From Litoreibacter arenae DSM 19593 (lineage in GTDB: Bacteria; Pseudomonadota; Alphaproteobacteria; Rhodobacterales; Rhodobacteraceae), in the NCBI RefSeq assembly GCF_000442275.2, contig NZ_KE557306.1, positions 62,001-126,000 of the forward strand: 64,000 nt of DNA. Direction: 5' to 3'. Both the position numbers and the translations under genes were made by a program. The notes under the pieces were generated by a model that worked only from the letters and a program-made list of their open reading frames with translations, ran no database searches and was not told the origin of the DNA. Positions 49,458-59,319 of the stretch are shown here, piece after piece (within the stretch, counting starts at the first letter, position 1; the number at the start of each line of letters is the position of its first letter).

Positions 49458-49672
49458 GCGGAAATCCTCCTGTTTGTTATTTTTGTGGTTGAAATAAGTA
49501 TAGTTTACGTCAGCGTAAGCCGCCGCGTGAGTGAAATCGTAAGATGCTGTAAATAATATAAAAAAGCGGAATACTCCCACCTTTCTGTCACGGTTTTCTC
49601 ACGGCTGGGCGGGGTAATTCTGTGGTAAACTTTGTCCACTTTCTTTTAATTTTATCAAAAGGAGTTTGTCTA
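49458..49672. promoter_or_regulatory. AT-rich divergent regulatory region
   Basis: This 215-base stretch is visibly richer in A/T than the flanking genes and must hold promoters for the endolysin-like gene (minus) and the peptide gene (plus). It contains the palindrome TTACG-TCAG-CGTAA at 49505-49518, and a second CGTAAG at 49538-49543, 24 bases after the CGTAAG at 49514-49519. Such spaced palindromes are typical operator layouts, but no regulator is identified. Confidence 0.45.
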
Positions 49673-49786
49673 ATGCGCGTTTTATTAGCCGTCATTCTGG
49701 GCATAGCTATGGCTGGACCTGTCGCCGCGAAAGAGTGTCCCAACGGATACTACAATTGCGGTGGCAATTTATGCTGTCCGAATTGA
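49673..49786 (+). CDS. Tiny secreted cysteine-rich peptide (37 aa)
   Basis: An AAAAGGAG ribosome site ends eight bases before ATG 49673. The 37 residues begin with a textbook signal peptide (MRVLLAVILGIAMAGPVAA) and continue with an 18-residue mature part, KECPNGYYNCGGNLCCPN, that has four cysteines in the pattern C-x6-C-x4-C-C. The stop (49784-49786) is followed at 10 bases by the start of the membrane-anchored protein, with GAGGAGG between, so they are co-transcribed. The mature peptide is likely disulfide-bonded in the periplasm or outside. Coding is supported by the ribosome site, the signal peptide and the spacing; the role is unknown (toxin, signal, or structural ligand are guesses). 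Confidence 0.65.
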   Translation: MRVLLAVILGIAMAGPVAAKECPNGYYNCGGNLCCPN

Positions 49787-49796
49787 GGAGGTCGTC

Positions 49797-50479
49797 ATGA
49801 AACTGAAACTTTTGCTATGGCCGCTCGGGATTTTCTTGACCGGCGTGCTGGTGGCCTTTGCCACCACCTTGTTCTTGACCGTGAGCTTCGAGGATGTGCT
49901 GCTCAAGAAAAAGCAAATCCACGCGGGTCATCTAAACGCGCCCTGGCCGGGTAAGGCCTATGCCTACTACAAGCCGACAGGGCAATTCGTGTCGACGCCG
50001 TTATGCAGCAAGGAACAGACAGAGGTGTCTATCTCCAAGCTGCCTGAAACGGTCGAGGCGCATAACAAGCTGGGTCTCCAGTTCGCGCAGGCGATGGCCT
50101 ATGTCACAGGCACCCTCGGCGTGTCTGGCGATGGCGGGTTCGAGGTGAAGGCTGTTTCGCTGGTGATGCCCTTTGAAAAGCAGTTCTCCACGACCAGTCA
50201 AACCGCCTATCTAGAATACTGCCTTCAGGACGTCGTGGATACGGCCGCTCATCCCGATTATCTGGTGCTCATGGTGACAAATGTGTATTTCGCCGAGAAC
50301 GAAAGCACCGGCCTTCCTGAAGGCAAGATGGTCGGGTTCAACCCGAAGCCAATCACGTTCAACTATTGCGATCCGGCTGCCAATGCAGCGGACTGCGATT
50401 TTGAACAGGTATCGGTCGACTATTACGACGCCCGATGGGTGACGCGGGTAAAGGACTTTCTGGACCTGATTTCGATCTC

Positions 50480-50483
<4 letters not shown>
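49797..50483 (+). CDS. Membrane-anchored periplasmic protein of unknown function
   Basis: The 228-residue protein has one N-terminal helix (about 6-29) and a periplasmic domain with four cysteines (C70, C142, C191, C200), which could form two disulfides. I recognise no family. ATG 49797 is preceded by GAGGAGGTCGTC. It is probably expressed with the Cys-rich peptide immediately upstream, and both products are exported, so they may act together. The stop overlaps that of the convergent mtnP gene (CTAA at 50480-50483). Confidence 0.7.
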
Positions 50484-51352
<869 letters not shown>

Positions 51353-51535
51353 TTGGTATCCTTCATTTGTGAATTGCAGTGTTTGGCGGCATATTGGCGG
51401 AAGGTGTCCCGGATGGAAATGCACCGGACGCGACATCACGCAACCGTATGCTCAAGTATTCCGTGCATTCCGCGACTGTGTGCGCTAACAGGCCCGCAAC
51501 TCATCGACATATGTGACCTGACAAGAGGCAGCAGC

Positions 51536-53212
51536 GTGACCAACAAGCTGATGGCGTCCCTCGCCAAAAATCCTATTCTGAACGAATTGAGCCTTGCGCC
51601 CTCCGGCCCCATGGGTGCCGCGCGCTGGCGTATCGAGATCCTGTCCGGCCTGACCGTGGCGCTGGCCTTGGTGCCGGAAGCCGTGGCCTTCGCCTTCGTG
51701 GCGGGGGTTCACCCGCTGGTGGGGCTCTATGCGGCGTTCATCGTCGGCCTGATCACCGCGTGTATTGGCGGGCGTCCGGGGATGATCTCCGGTGCCACTG
51801 GTGCGTTGGCTGTTGTGATGGTGTCGCTGGTGGCCGCGCATGGGGTCGAGTATCTGTTCGCCACGGTAATCCTGATGGGACTGCTGCAAATCGCGGCGGG
51901 TATCTTCAAGCTGGGCAAGTTTATCCGGCTGGTGCCGCATCCGGTGATGCTGGGCTTCGTGAACGGCCTCGCCATCGTGATTTTCCTCGCGCAAATGAGC
52001 CAGTTTCAGGTGCCCGGCACCGCCACAAGCGGCGGACATGGCATTGCCAGTGGCCAATGGATGACGGGATGGCCTCTGGCGATCATGCTAGGGCTGACCG
52101 TTCTTACCATGGCAATCATCTGGGCCACCCCCAAGGTAACGAACCTGATCCCTGCGCCTCTGGCAGGTATCGGCATCGTCGCGCTGTTGGTTATCGGCTT
52201 TGGCATTGACGTGCCTCGCGTAGGTGATCTGGCCTCCATCAAGGGCGGCTTGCCGCCGTTCCACATCCCGTTCAGCTTCGGCGGCGAGGGTGGCACAGGG
52301 CTCTATGGCGACATGCTGGCGCCGTTCACGCTCAAGACGCTCTGGATCATTTTCCCCTACGCCGTGATCCTTGCTGCCATTGGTCTGATCGAAAGCCTGC
52401 TGACGCTGAACCTTGTAGGCGAAATGACCAATAAGCGCGGTGGCGCGTCGCAGGAATGTGTGGCCCAAGGTGTGGCCAACACCGTCACCGGCTTCTTCGG
52501 CGGCATGGGCGGCTGCGCGATGATCGGGCAATCCATGATCAACGTGAAATCCGGCGGCCGCACGCGCGTGGCGGGTATCGCAGCGGCGCTTTTCCTGTTG
52601 GCGTTCATTCTGGTCGCCTCGCCGCTGATCGAGCAGATCCCGCTGGCCGCATTGGTGGGGGTGATGTTCATGGTGGTGATCGGCACCTTCGCGTGGAACT
52701 CGTTCAACATCATGCGCAAGGTGCCGCGTTTGGACGCGTTCGTGATCGTCTTGGTGACCATCACTACGGTGATGTATGACCTCGCCATCGCGGTGGTCGT
52801 GGGCGTCATCGTGTCGGCGCTGGCCTATGCGTGGCAGAACGCCCGCCGCATCCACGCCGACACCGAAATTATGGAAGACGGCACCAAGGTCTACAAGGTC
52901 GAAGGCCCGCTGTTCTTCGGTTCTGCCGAAGGGTTCTCCGAGCTGTTCACCCCGAAGGACGACCCTGACGAGGTCATCATCGACTTCGCACGCAGCCGCG
53001 TGGCCGACCAGTCGGCCCTGCAAGCCATTGAGGCCATCGCCGGTAAGTACGAGGCAGAGGGCAAGTCCGTCCATCTGCGCCACCTCAGCCGTGACTGCCA
53101 CCAGTTGCTGACCAAGGCGGGCCAGTTGATGATCGACAGCGACGACGACCCCGACTACGAGATCGCCGTGGATTACTCGGTCAAGACCGGCGTCATGGCG
53201 GGCGGGCATTAG
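51536..53212 (+). CDS. SulP-family anion transporter with C-terminal STAS domain
   Basis: The 558-residue protein has about eleven hydrophobic helices, starting with ARWRIEILSGLTVALALVPEAVAFAFVAGVHP, the SulP signature, and a STAS domain from about residue 450 (VEGPLFFGSAEGFSELF, VIIDFARSRVADQSALQAIEAI). It probably carries sulfate or bicarbonate into the cell. GTG 51536 has AGAGG upstream; ATG 51551 is an alternative start. Confidence 0.92.
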   Translation: MTNKLMASLAKNPILNELSLAPSGPMGAARWRIEILSGLTVALALVPEAVAFAFVAGVHPLVGLYAAFIVGLITACIGGRPGMISGATGALAVVMVSLVAAHGVEYLFATVILMGLLQIAAGIFKLGKFIRLVPHPVMLGFVNGLAIVIFLAQMSQFQVPGTATSGGHGIASGQWMTGWPLAIMLGLTVLTMAIIWATPKVTNLIPAPLAGIGIVALLVIGFGIDVPRVGDLASIKGGLPPFHIPFSFGGEGGTGLYGDMLAPFTLKTLWIIFPYAVILAAIGLIESLLTLNLVGEMTNKRGGASQECVAQGVANTVTGFFGGMGGCAMIGQSMINVKSGGRTRVAGIAAALFLLAFILVASPLIEQIPLAALVGVMFMVVIGTFAWNSFNIMRKVPRLDAFVIVLVTITTVMYDLAIAVVVGVIVSALAYAWQNARRIHADTEIMEDGTKVYKVEGPLFFGSAEGFSELFTPKDDPDEVIIDFARSRVADQSALQAIEAIAGKYEAEGKSVHLRHLSRDCHQLLTKAGQLMIDSDDDPDYEIAVDYSVKTGVMAGGH

Positions 53213-53237
53213 CAACGCACGCTCGCCTAGGAAAAGA

Positions 53238-53453
53238 TTAACGGGGGGCGGCTAGAACCTGCCCCTCGACGTCGAAACATAGCTCGTGGAAATCAGGCCC
53301 CGTACCCATGGGGCAATCTGACTGACGCATGCGTTCAAAGATGCAGGGCCTAACCCCCCTGTCTGGCTCAACCCGCGAAATGGCGGCGCCGCCACCTATG
53401 TCTCCAGCGCCAGTTTTAGGGCGTTTATCCCCAGATAGAGATGACCGCATCAC
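53238..53453 (-). CDS. Possible small protein downstream of the flavin reductase
   Basis: A 71-codon frame (MMRSSLSGDKRPKTGAG...GQVLAAPR) lies on the minus strand 38 bases after the flavin reductase stop. Its second half (CIFERMRQSDCPMGTGPDFHELCFDVEG) is not repetitive and looks protein-like, with three cysteines. The ribosome site is weak and the third-position bias is poorer than in flanking genes. The rest of this 279-base gap holds only a hairpin at 53453-53480. The call is tentative. Confidence 0.25.
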   Translation of the reverse strand: MMRSSLSGDKRPKTGAGDIGGGAAISRVEPDRGVRPCIFERMRQSDCPMGTGPDFHELCFDVEGQVLAAPR

Positions 53454-53480
53454 CCCGCGCCGCTTTCCGGCGGCTCGGGG
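53453..53480 (-). terminator. GC-rich hairpin behind the flavin reductase gene
   Basis: CCCCG-C-GCCGC and GCGGC-T-CGGGG form a 10-pair stem with one mismatch around a TTTCCG loop, 11 bases after the flavin reductase stop. It lacks a T-run, so it is a weak or Rho-dependent terminator, or an attenuator. Confidence 0.45.
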
Positions 53481-53491
53481 CGTTTGGCGTG

Positions 53492-54097
53492 CTATTCGCC
53501 CGGTCGCTTGAGGCTGAATAGATCCGCAACACGGCTGTAGTCACGATAGCCCAGCCGCGCCAATGGCTGGAACTTGGTCACGTCGAACATGCCGTCGACA
53601 AGACAGTCATCACGCAGGTGCACGCCGGTGACCTCTCCGAACACGGCGAAATTCGCCTCGCCGGGCAGTTGCAATATCTGGGTCAGTTTGCACTCAAGAT
53701 TGGCAGGCGTGTTCGCCACGCGCGAGCAGGGGATGGTGTCACACTCCGCCCGCTCGATCCCCGCTTTCGTGAACTCGTCAACCTCCTTGTCCCACGGCCC
53801 CGACGTCACATTCATCACGTCGCGCGCCGCGTATTCCACCACGTTGACGCAAAACACGCCCGTGTCGCGGATGTTGGACACGCTATCCTTGGTGCCGTCA
53901 CGGTCCGGCTTGGCCGTGGTCGAGGCGAACATGACCTGAGGCGGCACATAGGCCACCGCATTGAAGAAGGAATAGGGCGCAAGGTTCTCGGACCCGTCAG
54001 ACCCGCGGGTGGATATCCAGCCGATCGGTCGCGGCGTCACGATGGCGTTGAACGGGTTATGCGGCAGACCGTGGCCGTCTTCGGGGCGGTAGAACAT
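53492..54097 (-). CDS. Flavin reductase (FMN-binding split-barrel) family protein
   Basis: The 201-residue protein has NPFNAIVTPRPIGWISTRGSDGSENLAPYSFFNAVAYVPPQVMFAS, the flavin-binding pattern of the flavin reductase-like domain, and ECKLTQILQLPGEANFAVFGEVTGVHL. It probably reduces or stores FMN for a partner monooxygenase, which is not nearby. It is divergent from the GNAT gene. Confidence 0.92.
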   Translation of the reverse strand: MFYRPEDGHGLPHNPFNAIVTPRPIGWISTRGSDGSENLAPYSFFNAVAYVPPQVMFASTTAKPDRDGTKDSVSNIRDTGVFCVNVVEYAARDVMNVTSGPWDKEVDEFTKAGIERAECDTIPCSRVANTPANLECKLTQILQLPGEANFAVFGEVTGVHLRDDCLVDGMFDVTKFQPLARLGYRDYSRVADLFSLKRPGE

Positions 54098-54174
54098 CTC
54101 TGGCGTCTCCTTCTTGGTTGCCCAAGAGGTAGCGCCATGTAGACTGCGCCGAAAGACAAAAACAGGCAGGGTGC

Positions 54175-54675
54175 TTGGAACTCAGAATCGAAACTCCGCA
54201 GGACTGGTGGGCCGTCGAGGCGCTCTATGACCTGTCCTTCGCGCCCGGGCGCACCGCGCTGTCGTCCTATCGCTTGCGCGACGGGGTCGATCCGGTGCCG
54301 GAGTTGTCCTTGGTCGCAAGCGACGATATGGGCATCATCGGCGGCGCCATCCGCTACTGGCCTGTTCTTGTGGGCACACATGATGCGCTGCTGTTGGGGC
54401 CGGTTGCTGTCCACCCGACCCGTCAGGGCGAGGGCCTTGGCGGGGCTTTGGTGCGCGACAGTCTGGCCCGCGCGGAGGCGCTGGGCTGGAAACGGGTTCT
54501 GCTGGTCGGCGACGCGCCATATTACGGGAAATTCGGGTTCCAGAAGGTCGACGGCGTCGAGATGCCGCCGCCCACGAACCCCGACCGCGTGTTGGGATTG
54601 TGGGACTGGAACGGAGTCAAAGGACAGGTCACATCCTTGAAAACCGCAGCGGAAAGCCGCATTTATTCAAGATGA
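54175..54675 (+). CDS. GNAT N-acetyltransferase (YhbS-like)
   Basis: The 166-residue protein has the acetyl-CoA loop LGPVAVHPTRQGEGLGGALVRDSLARAEALGWKRVLLVGDAPYYGKFGFQKVDG, the YhbS pattern. The start is a TTG at 54175 with an AGGCAGGG site upstream; there is no better ATG. Its stop overlaps the EcsC start (ATGA), so both are translated together. The substrate is unknown. Confidence 0.88.
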   Translation: MELRIETPQDWWAVEALYDLSFAPGRTALSSYRLRDGVDPVPELSLVASDDMGIIGGAIRYWPVLVGTHDALLLGPVAVHPTRQGEGLGGALVRDSLARAEALGWKRVLLVGDAPYYGKFGFQKVDGVEMPPPTNPDRVLGLWDWNGVKGQVTSLKTAAESRIYSR

Positions 54676-55442
54676 GCCAGACAGTTTTGCCGCCAGTCAG
54701 ACCCGCCGATCCTCCTTTGGAGACGCAAATCAAGCATCTTGCCGCCCGCTACCGCAACTCGCGCGGCATCGGATTGAAGGTGTTGAACGCGCTTGGCGCA
54801 CAGGCGGAAGGCCTGCTGGAGCGATTGCCGAAAGGCGCGCGCGACGGGCTGGACGGGGCCACGATCAAGGCGTTGGAGTTCAGTTTCACGGCGGCGGCAA
54901 AGACCCGTGCCAATGTGCCGGATTCCGGCCAGTGGATGACACGCGCACTGACGATGGGCACCGGGGCCGCTGGCGGGTTCGGCGGGCTGCCATCCGCGCT
55001 GGCCGAGCTGCCGGTGACCACCACCGTGATCCTCCGCGCGATCCAGACCATCGCCGAGGAGAACGGCTTTGACACCACTCACCCCGATACGCGGGCCGAA
55101 TGTTTGCAGGTCTTCGCCTCCGCCGGCCCGCTGGCAGAGGATGACAGCACCGATCTCAACTTCCTGACCCTCCGGCTCAGCGTCACCGGAGCGACCCTTC
55201 ACGGCGTCATCAAGCAGATCGCGCCTAAACTTGCCATGGTGATGGGGCAAAAGCTTGCCGCACAGACGATTCCGGTTCTGGGCGCGGTCACGGGGGCGGC
55301 GATCAATTACAGCTTCACGAGCTATTATCAGGAAATGGCTCAGATCAGTTTCGGCCTGCGTCGACTGGCCGAGGAGACAGGCACCGACCGCGCGGCCTTG
55401 GTGGAGATGTTCCGCAAGGAAGTTTCGCAAAAATCCGGTTAG
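54672..55442 (+). CDS. EcsC-family protein
   Basis: The 256-residue protein has the EcsC pattern of alternating helices and glycine-rich segments: TMGTGAAGGFGGLPSALAELPVTTTVILRAIQTIAEENGFD and GQKLAAQTIPVLGAVTGAAINYSFTSYYQEMAQISFGLRRLA. EcsC is known from the Bacillus ecs operon, where its role is unclear. ATG 54672 overlaps the GNAT stop. It ends before the terminator at 55571. Confidence 0.85.
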   Translation: MSQTVLPPVRPADPPLETQIKHLAARYRNSRGIGLKVLNALGAQAEGLLERLPKGARDGLDGATIKALEFSFTAAAKTRANVPDSGQWMTRALTMGTGAAGGFGGLPSALAELPVTTTVILRAIQTIAEENGFDTTHPDTRAECLQVFASAGPLAEDDSTDLNFLTLRLSVTGATLHGVIKQIAPKLAMVMGQKLAAQTIPVLGAVTGAAINYSFTSYYQEMAQISFGLRRLAEETGTDRAALVEMFRKEVSQKSG

Positions 55443-55570
55443 GGTTAACCGATTTGTAAGACCTTAGCAGTTATCTGGACGGGTAAGTGACCTGCGGCCG
55501 CATTATTCGCGATCTCGGGTCAATGCAGGTAACCAGTTTATTTTGACGGGTCTTCCCTCCTGTTGGCTCG

Positions 55571-55608
55571 GCCTGCCGTTCGGATCAAACCGGACGGCAG
55601 GCTTTTTT
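55571..55608. terminator. Strong Rho-independent terminator between ecsC and ptsP
   Basis: A 13-pair stem (GCCTGCCGTTCGG with CCGGACGGCAGGC, one wobble) around ATCAAA is followed on the plus strand by six T. It ends the plus-strand GNAT/ecsC transcript and, given the convergent ptsP, could also act on the other strand. Confidence 0.9.
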
Positions 55609-55621
55609 ATTGTCAGGGGGC

Positions 55622-57877
55622 TCAGGATTTGTTGTTCCGGCCCGTCAGCCAATCCATGACCGCCGGTCTCACCGATTGCGCACCCGACGCGCGTGCCGCG
55701 TCGATGACCGCTTTTGCCTCACCCAGATCAACGCGACGCAGCAGGCTTTTGACCGGCCCGATAGAAGCGGGCCGCATGGACAGAGTCCGCATCCCGATGG
55801 CGGCGAAACACATCGCCTCGATGGGTCGACCCGCGTCCTCGCCGCAGAAGCTCATCGGTGTGTTGGTGTCTTGGCAGCGGGCGACGATCTGCTCCAGAAA
55901 TGTCAGGAAACTGACATTCAGCGTGTCGTAGCGCTTGCGCACCCGCTCGTTCTCGCGGTCGGCAGCGAAGAAAAACTGCTTGAGGTCGTTCCCGCCGATC
56001 GAGATGAAATCCGCCAGTTCGAAGAACTGCTTGGGCGCGAAGGCAAGCGACGGGGTTTCCAGCATGGCGCCGATCTTGACGTCGGCGGGCAGGGCATGGC
56101 CCAGCTTCCGCTCCCGGTCCAATTCGTCCAGCAGATGTTGCCGTGCCTCGCGGAACTCGTCGAACTGGGCGACAAACGGGAACATCACCGACAAGGGCCG
56201 ACCGTTCGCAGCGCGGATCAGCGCCTGCAACTGCATCCGCATCACGCCCTTCTTGTCCAGTCCCACACGGATCGCGCGCCACCCCATCGCGGGGTTCGGC
56301 TCCTCGGTGGGCTTCATGTAGGGCAGCACCTTGTCGGAGCCGATGTCCAGCGTGCGGAACACCACCTGCTTGCCCTGAGCCGCATCCATCACGGAGCTGT
56401 AGATCGCCGCCAGTTCAGAGCGGCGGGGCACATGGGCGCGGGTCAGGAACTGTAGTTCGGTGCGGAACAGGCCGACGCCCTCGGCGCCCGAGCCGATCAG
56501 CGACGGCAGATCGGCGATCAGCCCGGCGTTCATATGCAACGAGATCGTCTTGCCGTCCACAGTGGTTGCTGGCTTGTCACGGATCGAGGCATAGCGCTGC
56601 TGCGCTTGCGTCTGCATCGCAATCTTGTCGCGGAAGGCAGAGGCGACCGCGTCTTCGGGGCGCAGATGAACCACGCCCTGATCGCCGTCCACAAGGATAT
56701 GGTCGCCGTTGAGCGCCTCCGTCAGAATGCGTTTGGCGTTGATGACCAGCGGAATGGCCCAGGCCCGCGCCACGATGGCAGCGTGCGACCCTACAGAGCC
56801 TTCTTCCAGCACGATGCCCTTGAGCTTCTTGCCATAATCCAACAATTCGCCCGGTCCGATGTTCTTGGCAACCAGTATGGGGTTTTCCGGCATTTCCGCG
56901 CCGGTGTCGCTGCCCTGACCGGTCAGCAGACGCAAAAGCCGGTTCGACAGGTCGTCCAGATCGTGCAGCCGCTCTCGCAGATAGGCGTCTGGCACACTTT
57001 GCATGCGGGCGCGGGTGGCGGATTGTTCTTTCTCCACGGCGGCCTCGGCGGATAGGCCAAGCCCGATATTCTCCTCGATCCGCCTTCCCCAGGACTTGGA
57101 GTTTGCGAACATCCGGTAGGCTTCGAGCACCTTCATCTGTTCTTTGTCGGGATTTTTGCCGACGGCCCCCAGCATGTCATCAACGCTGCCGCGCAGGGTG
57201 GCCATTGCCTCCTCCAGCCTGCGCATTTCCTCATGCGGGTCGTCGGCGATCGGGTTGGTCACCACGACGCGCGGCTCGTGCAGGTAGACGTAGCCTTCGG
57301 CGGCGCCTTCCTGACCTGTACTGCCCCGGAACATGGCCTGTTGCGTATGGCGTGCGCCCATGGCGGCGCCTTCACCGACAAAGGCACCCAGCTCGGTCAT
57401 CTCGGCCAACACCATGGCCACAACCTCCAACGCGTAGACTTCGTCGTCGGTGTAGACGTAGGCGTCCTTCGATTGGACGACCAGCACGCCAAGCGTCTCG
57501 CCCAGTCGCTGGATCGGAAGGCCAAGAAAGGACGAGAATTTCTCCTCGCCGGTTTCCGGCATGAAGCGAAAGCCCTTGGCCGAAGGGGCATCAGACGTGT
57601 TCACCGGTGTCGAGGTGCGGGCCACGCGGCCGACAAGCCCTTCGCCGATGCGCATACGGGTCTGGTGCACGGCCTCTTGCTTCAAGCCCTCGGTGGCGCA
57701 AAGCTCCAGCGTGTCCGGGTCGCGAAACAGATAGATTGAACACACATCCGCCCGCATGGACCCGGCGATGATGGAGGTGATGCGGTCAAGCCGTTCCTGT
57801 CCCGCGCCTTCTTCGGCAAGGGTGTCGCGCAGGCGGCCAAGCAGCTTGCGGCTTTCGCTTTCGTAATTATCGGGCAA
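55622..57877 (-). CDS. ptsP: Phosphoenolpyruvate-protein phosphotransferase of the nitrogen PTS
   Basis: The 751-residue EI-Ntr has an N-terminal GAF domain (ITSIIAGSMRADVCSIYLF), the phosphorylated His at about 365 in EEGSVGSHAAIVARAWAIP, and the PEP-binding barrel with GVGLFRTELQFL, MFPFVAQFDEF and ISIGGNDLKQFFF. It transfers phosphate from PEP to NPr (PtsO). The start appears to be TTG 57877. It is followed upstream by lysC on the same strand, a pairing common in Rhodobacteraceae. Confidence 0.95.
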   Translation of the reverse strand: MPDNYESESRKLLGRLRDTLAEEGAGQERLDRITSIIAGSMRADVCSIYLFRDPDTLELCATEGLKQEAVHQTRMRIGEGLVGRVARTSTPVNTSDAPSAKGFRFMPETGEEKFSSFLGLPIQRLGETLGVLVVQSKDAYVYTDDEVYALEVVAMVLAEMTELGAFVGEGAAMGARHTQQAMFRGSTGQEGAAEGYVYLHEPRVVVTNPIADDPHEEMRRLEEAMATLRGSVDDMLGAVGKNPDKEQMKVLEAYRMFANSKSWGRRIEENIGLGLSAEAAVEKEQSATRARMQSVPDAYLRERLHDLDDLSNRLLRLLTGQGSDTGAEMPENPILVAKNIGPGELLDYGKKLKGIVLEEGSVGSHAAIVARAWAIPLVINAKRILTEALNGDHILVDGDQGVVHLRPEDAVASAFRDKIAMQTQAQQRYASIRDKPATTVDGKTISLHMNAGLIADLPSLIGSGAEGVGLFRTELQFLTRAHVPRRSELAAIYSSVMDAAQGKQVVFRTLDIGSDKVLPYMKPTEEPNPAMGWRAIRVGLDKKGVMRMQLQALIRAANGRPLSVMFPFVAQFDEFREARQHLLDELDRERKLGHALPADVKIGAMLETPSLAFAPKQFFELADFISIGGNDLKQFFFAADRENERVRKRYDTLNVSFLTFLEQIVARCQDTNTPMSFCGEDAGRPIEAMCFAAIGMRTLSMRPASIGPVKSLLRRVDLGEAKAVIDAARASGAQSVRPAVMDWLTGRNNKS

Positions 57878-57949
57878 TGTGGCAGGCTCTCCCCGTGGTC
57901 CTTCATTTCCGCTATAGCGGGGTTTTTGACGGAAGGGGAGAGGTCTTCC

Positions 57950-57973
57950 CCGGCGTAAGTGTGAAAACGCCGG
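57950..57973 (-). other. Hairpin behind lysC
   Basis: CCGGCG and CGCCGG flank a 12-base loop five bases after the lysC stop (minus strand). There is no T-run, so it is a possible attenuator between lysC and ptsP rather than a full terminator. Confidence 0.4.
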
Positions 57974-57978
57974 TAGGT

Positions 57979-59217
57979 TTAGGCCACTTTGTCCAGATCA
58001 AACGCGTCATGCAGCGCTTGGACGGCCAGTTCCATGTATTTGCGGTCGATCAGCACCGAAATCTTGATCTCGGAGGTGGTGATAACCTTGATGTTGACGC
58101 CTTCCGCCTGAAGCGCGGAGAACATCTTGGCCGCGACGCCCGCATGACTGCGCATCCCGATGCCCACCACGGACACCTTGGCCACATCCGTGTCGGCCAC
58201 CAGATCGTGGTAGTTGATGGAACCGGCGGCCTTGGCGTCCGCCATCGCCTTCTCGGCGCGGGGAACCTCGTTGACGGGGCAGGAGAAGGTCATATCCGTG
58301 CGACCCTCTTCCGAGATGTTTTGCACGATCATGTCCACGTTCACGCCCGCCTCGGACAACGGCCCGAAAATGGCGGCGGCGATGCCCGGACGGTCGGCGA
58401 CCGAGATGAGGGTCATTTTGGCTTCGTCCCTGACGAAGGCCACACCAGAAACCACATTGCTTTCCACGATATCCTCCTCGGCACAGACCAGTGTGCCCGC
58501 GTTGTCGTCCATTTCTTCAAAACTTGACAGAACCCGCAGCTTCACGCCGTAGCGCATGGCCAGCTCGACCGAGCGGGTTTGCAGAACCTTTGCGCCCAGC
58601 GAGGCCAGTTCCAGCATTTCCTCGAAGGCGATGCGGTCCAGCTTGCGGGCCTTGTCCTCGATGCGCGGGTCGGTGGTGTAGACCCCGTCCACGTCCGTAT
58701 AGATGTCGCACCGCTCCGCCCCGAACGCGGCGGCAAATGCGACGGCAGTGGTGTCGGAGCCGCCGCGCCCCAGCGTGGTGGTGCGGCCCTCATGACTGAT
58801 GCCCTGGAAGCCCGCGACCACGGCGACCTTCATGCCCTCGTTGAATTTTGCGTCCAGATTGGCGGTGGGGATTTCCTCGATGCGGGCGGAGCCATGTGCG
58901 TCGGTGGTCTTCACCGGCACCTGCCAGCCCTGCCAGCTGCGTGCGGGCACGTCCATTTGCTGCAAGGTCAGCGCCATCAGGCCGGCGGTCACGTTCTCGC
59001 CGGACGAGACAATCGCGTCGTATTCGCGGGCGTCATAAAGCGGTGAAACGTCCTCGACCCAGCCCACCAACTCGTTGGTCTTGCCGGACATGGCCGACAC
59101 GATCACGATCACCTCGTAGCCCTTGGCCACCTCGACGCCCACGCGCTTTGCGGCGCGGCGGATGCGGTCCGGATTGGCGACGGACGTGCCGCCGAATTTC
59201 ATAACCAGTCTTGGCAT
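57979..59217 (-). CDS. lysC: Aspartate kinase
   Basis: The 412-residue enzyme begins MPRLVMKFGGTSVANPDRIRR, contains VSSGENVTAGLMALTLQ, TLGRGGSDTTAVAFAAAF and DIYTDVDGVYTTDPRI, and ends with two ACT domains (LISVADRPGIAAAIFGPLSEAGVN and VSVVGIGMRSHAGVAAKMFSALQAEGVNI). It phosphorylates aspartate, the first step to lysine, methionine and threonine, with feedback control through the ACT domains. ATG 59217 gives the conserved start. Confidence 0.96.
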   Translation of the reverse strand: MPRLVMKFGGTSVANPDRIRRAAKRVGVEVAKGYEVIVIVSAMSGKTNELVGWVEDVSPLYDAREYDAIVSSGENVTAGLMALTLQQMDVPARSWQGWQVPVKTTDAHGSARIEEIPTANLDAKFNEGMKVAVVAGFQGISHEGRTTTLGRGGSDTTAVAFAAAFGAERCDIYTDVDGVYTTDPRIEDKARKLDRIAFEEMLELASLGAKVLQTRSVELAMRYGVKLRVLSSFEEMDDNAGTLVCAEEDIVESNVVSGVAFVRDEAKMTLISVADRPGIAAAIFGPLSEAGVNVDMIVQNISEEGRTDMTFSCPVNEVPRAEKAMADAKAAGSINYHDLVADTDVAKVSVVGIGMRSHAGVAAKMFSALQAEGVNIKVITTSEIKISVLIDRKYMELAVQALHDAFDLDKVA

Positions 59218-59319
59218 GGGTTTTGCCCCTTGTCGTATCGTGCTGCCTCTTATGACGCGGCGGCACGAAGGGCAAGGGGCGCGGGGCCAGTAAGGCACCT
59301 TGCTGCTAGAGGGGGTGGC

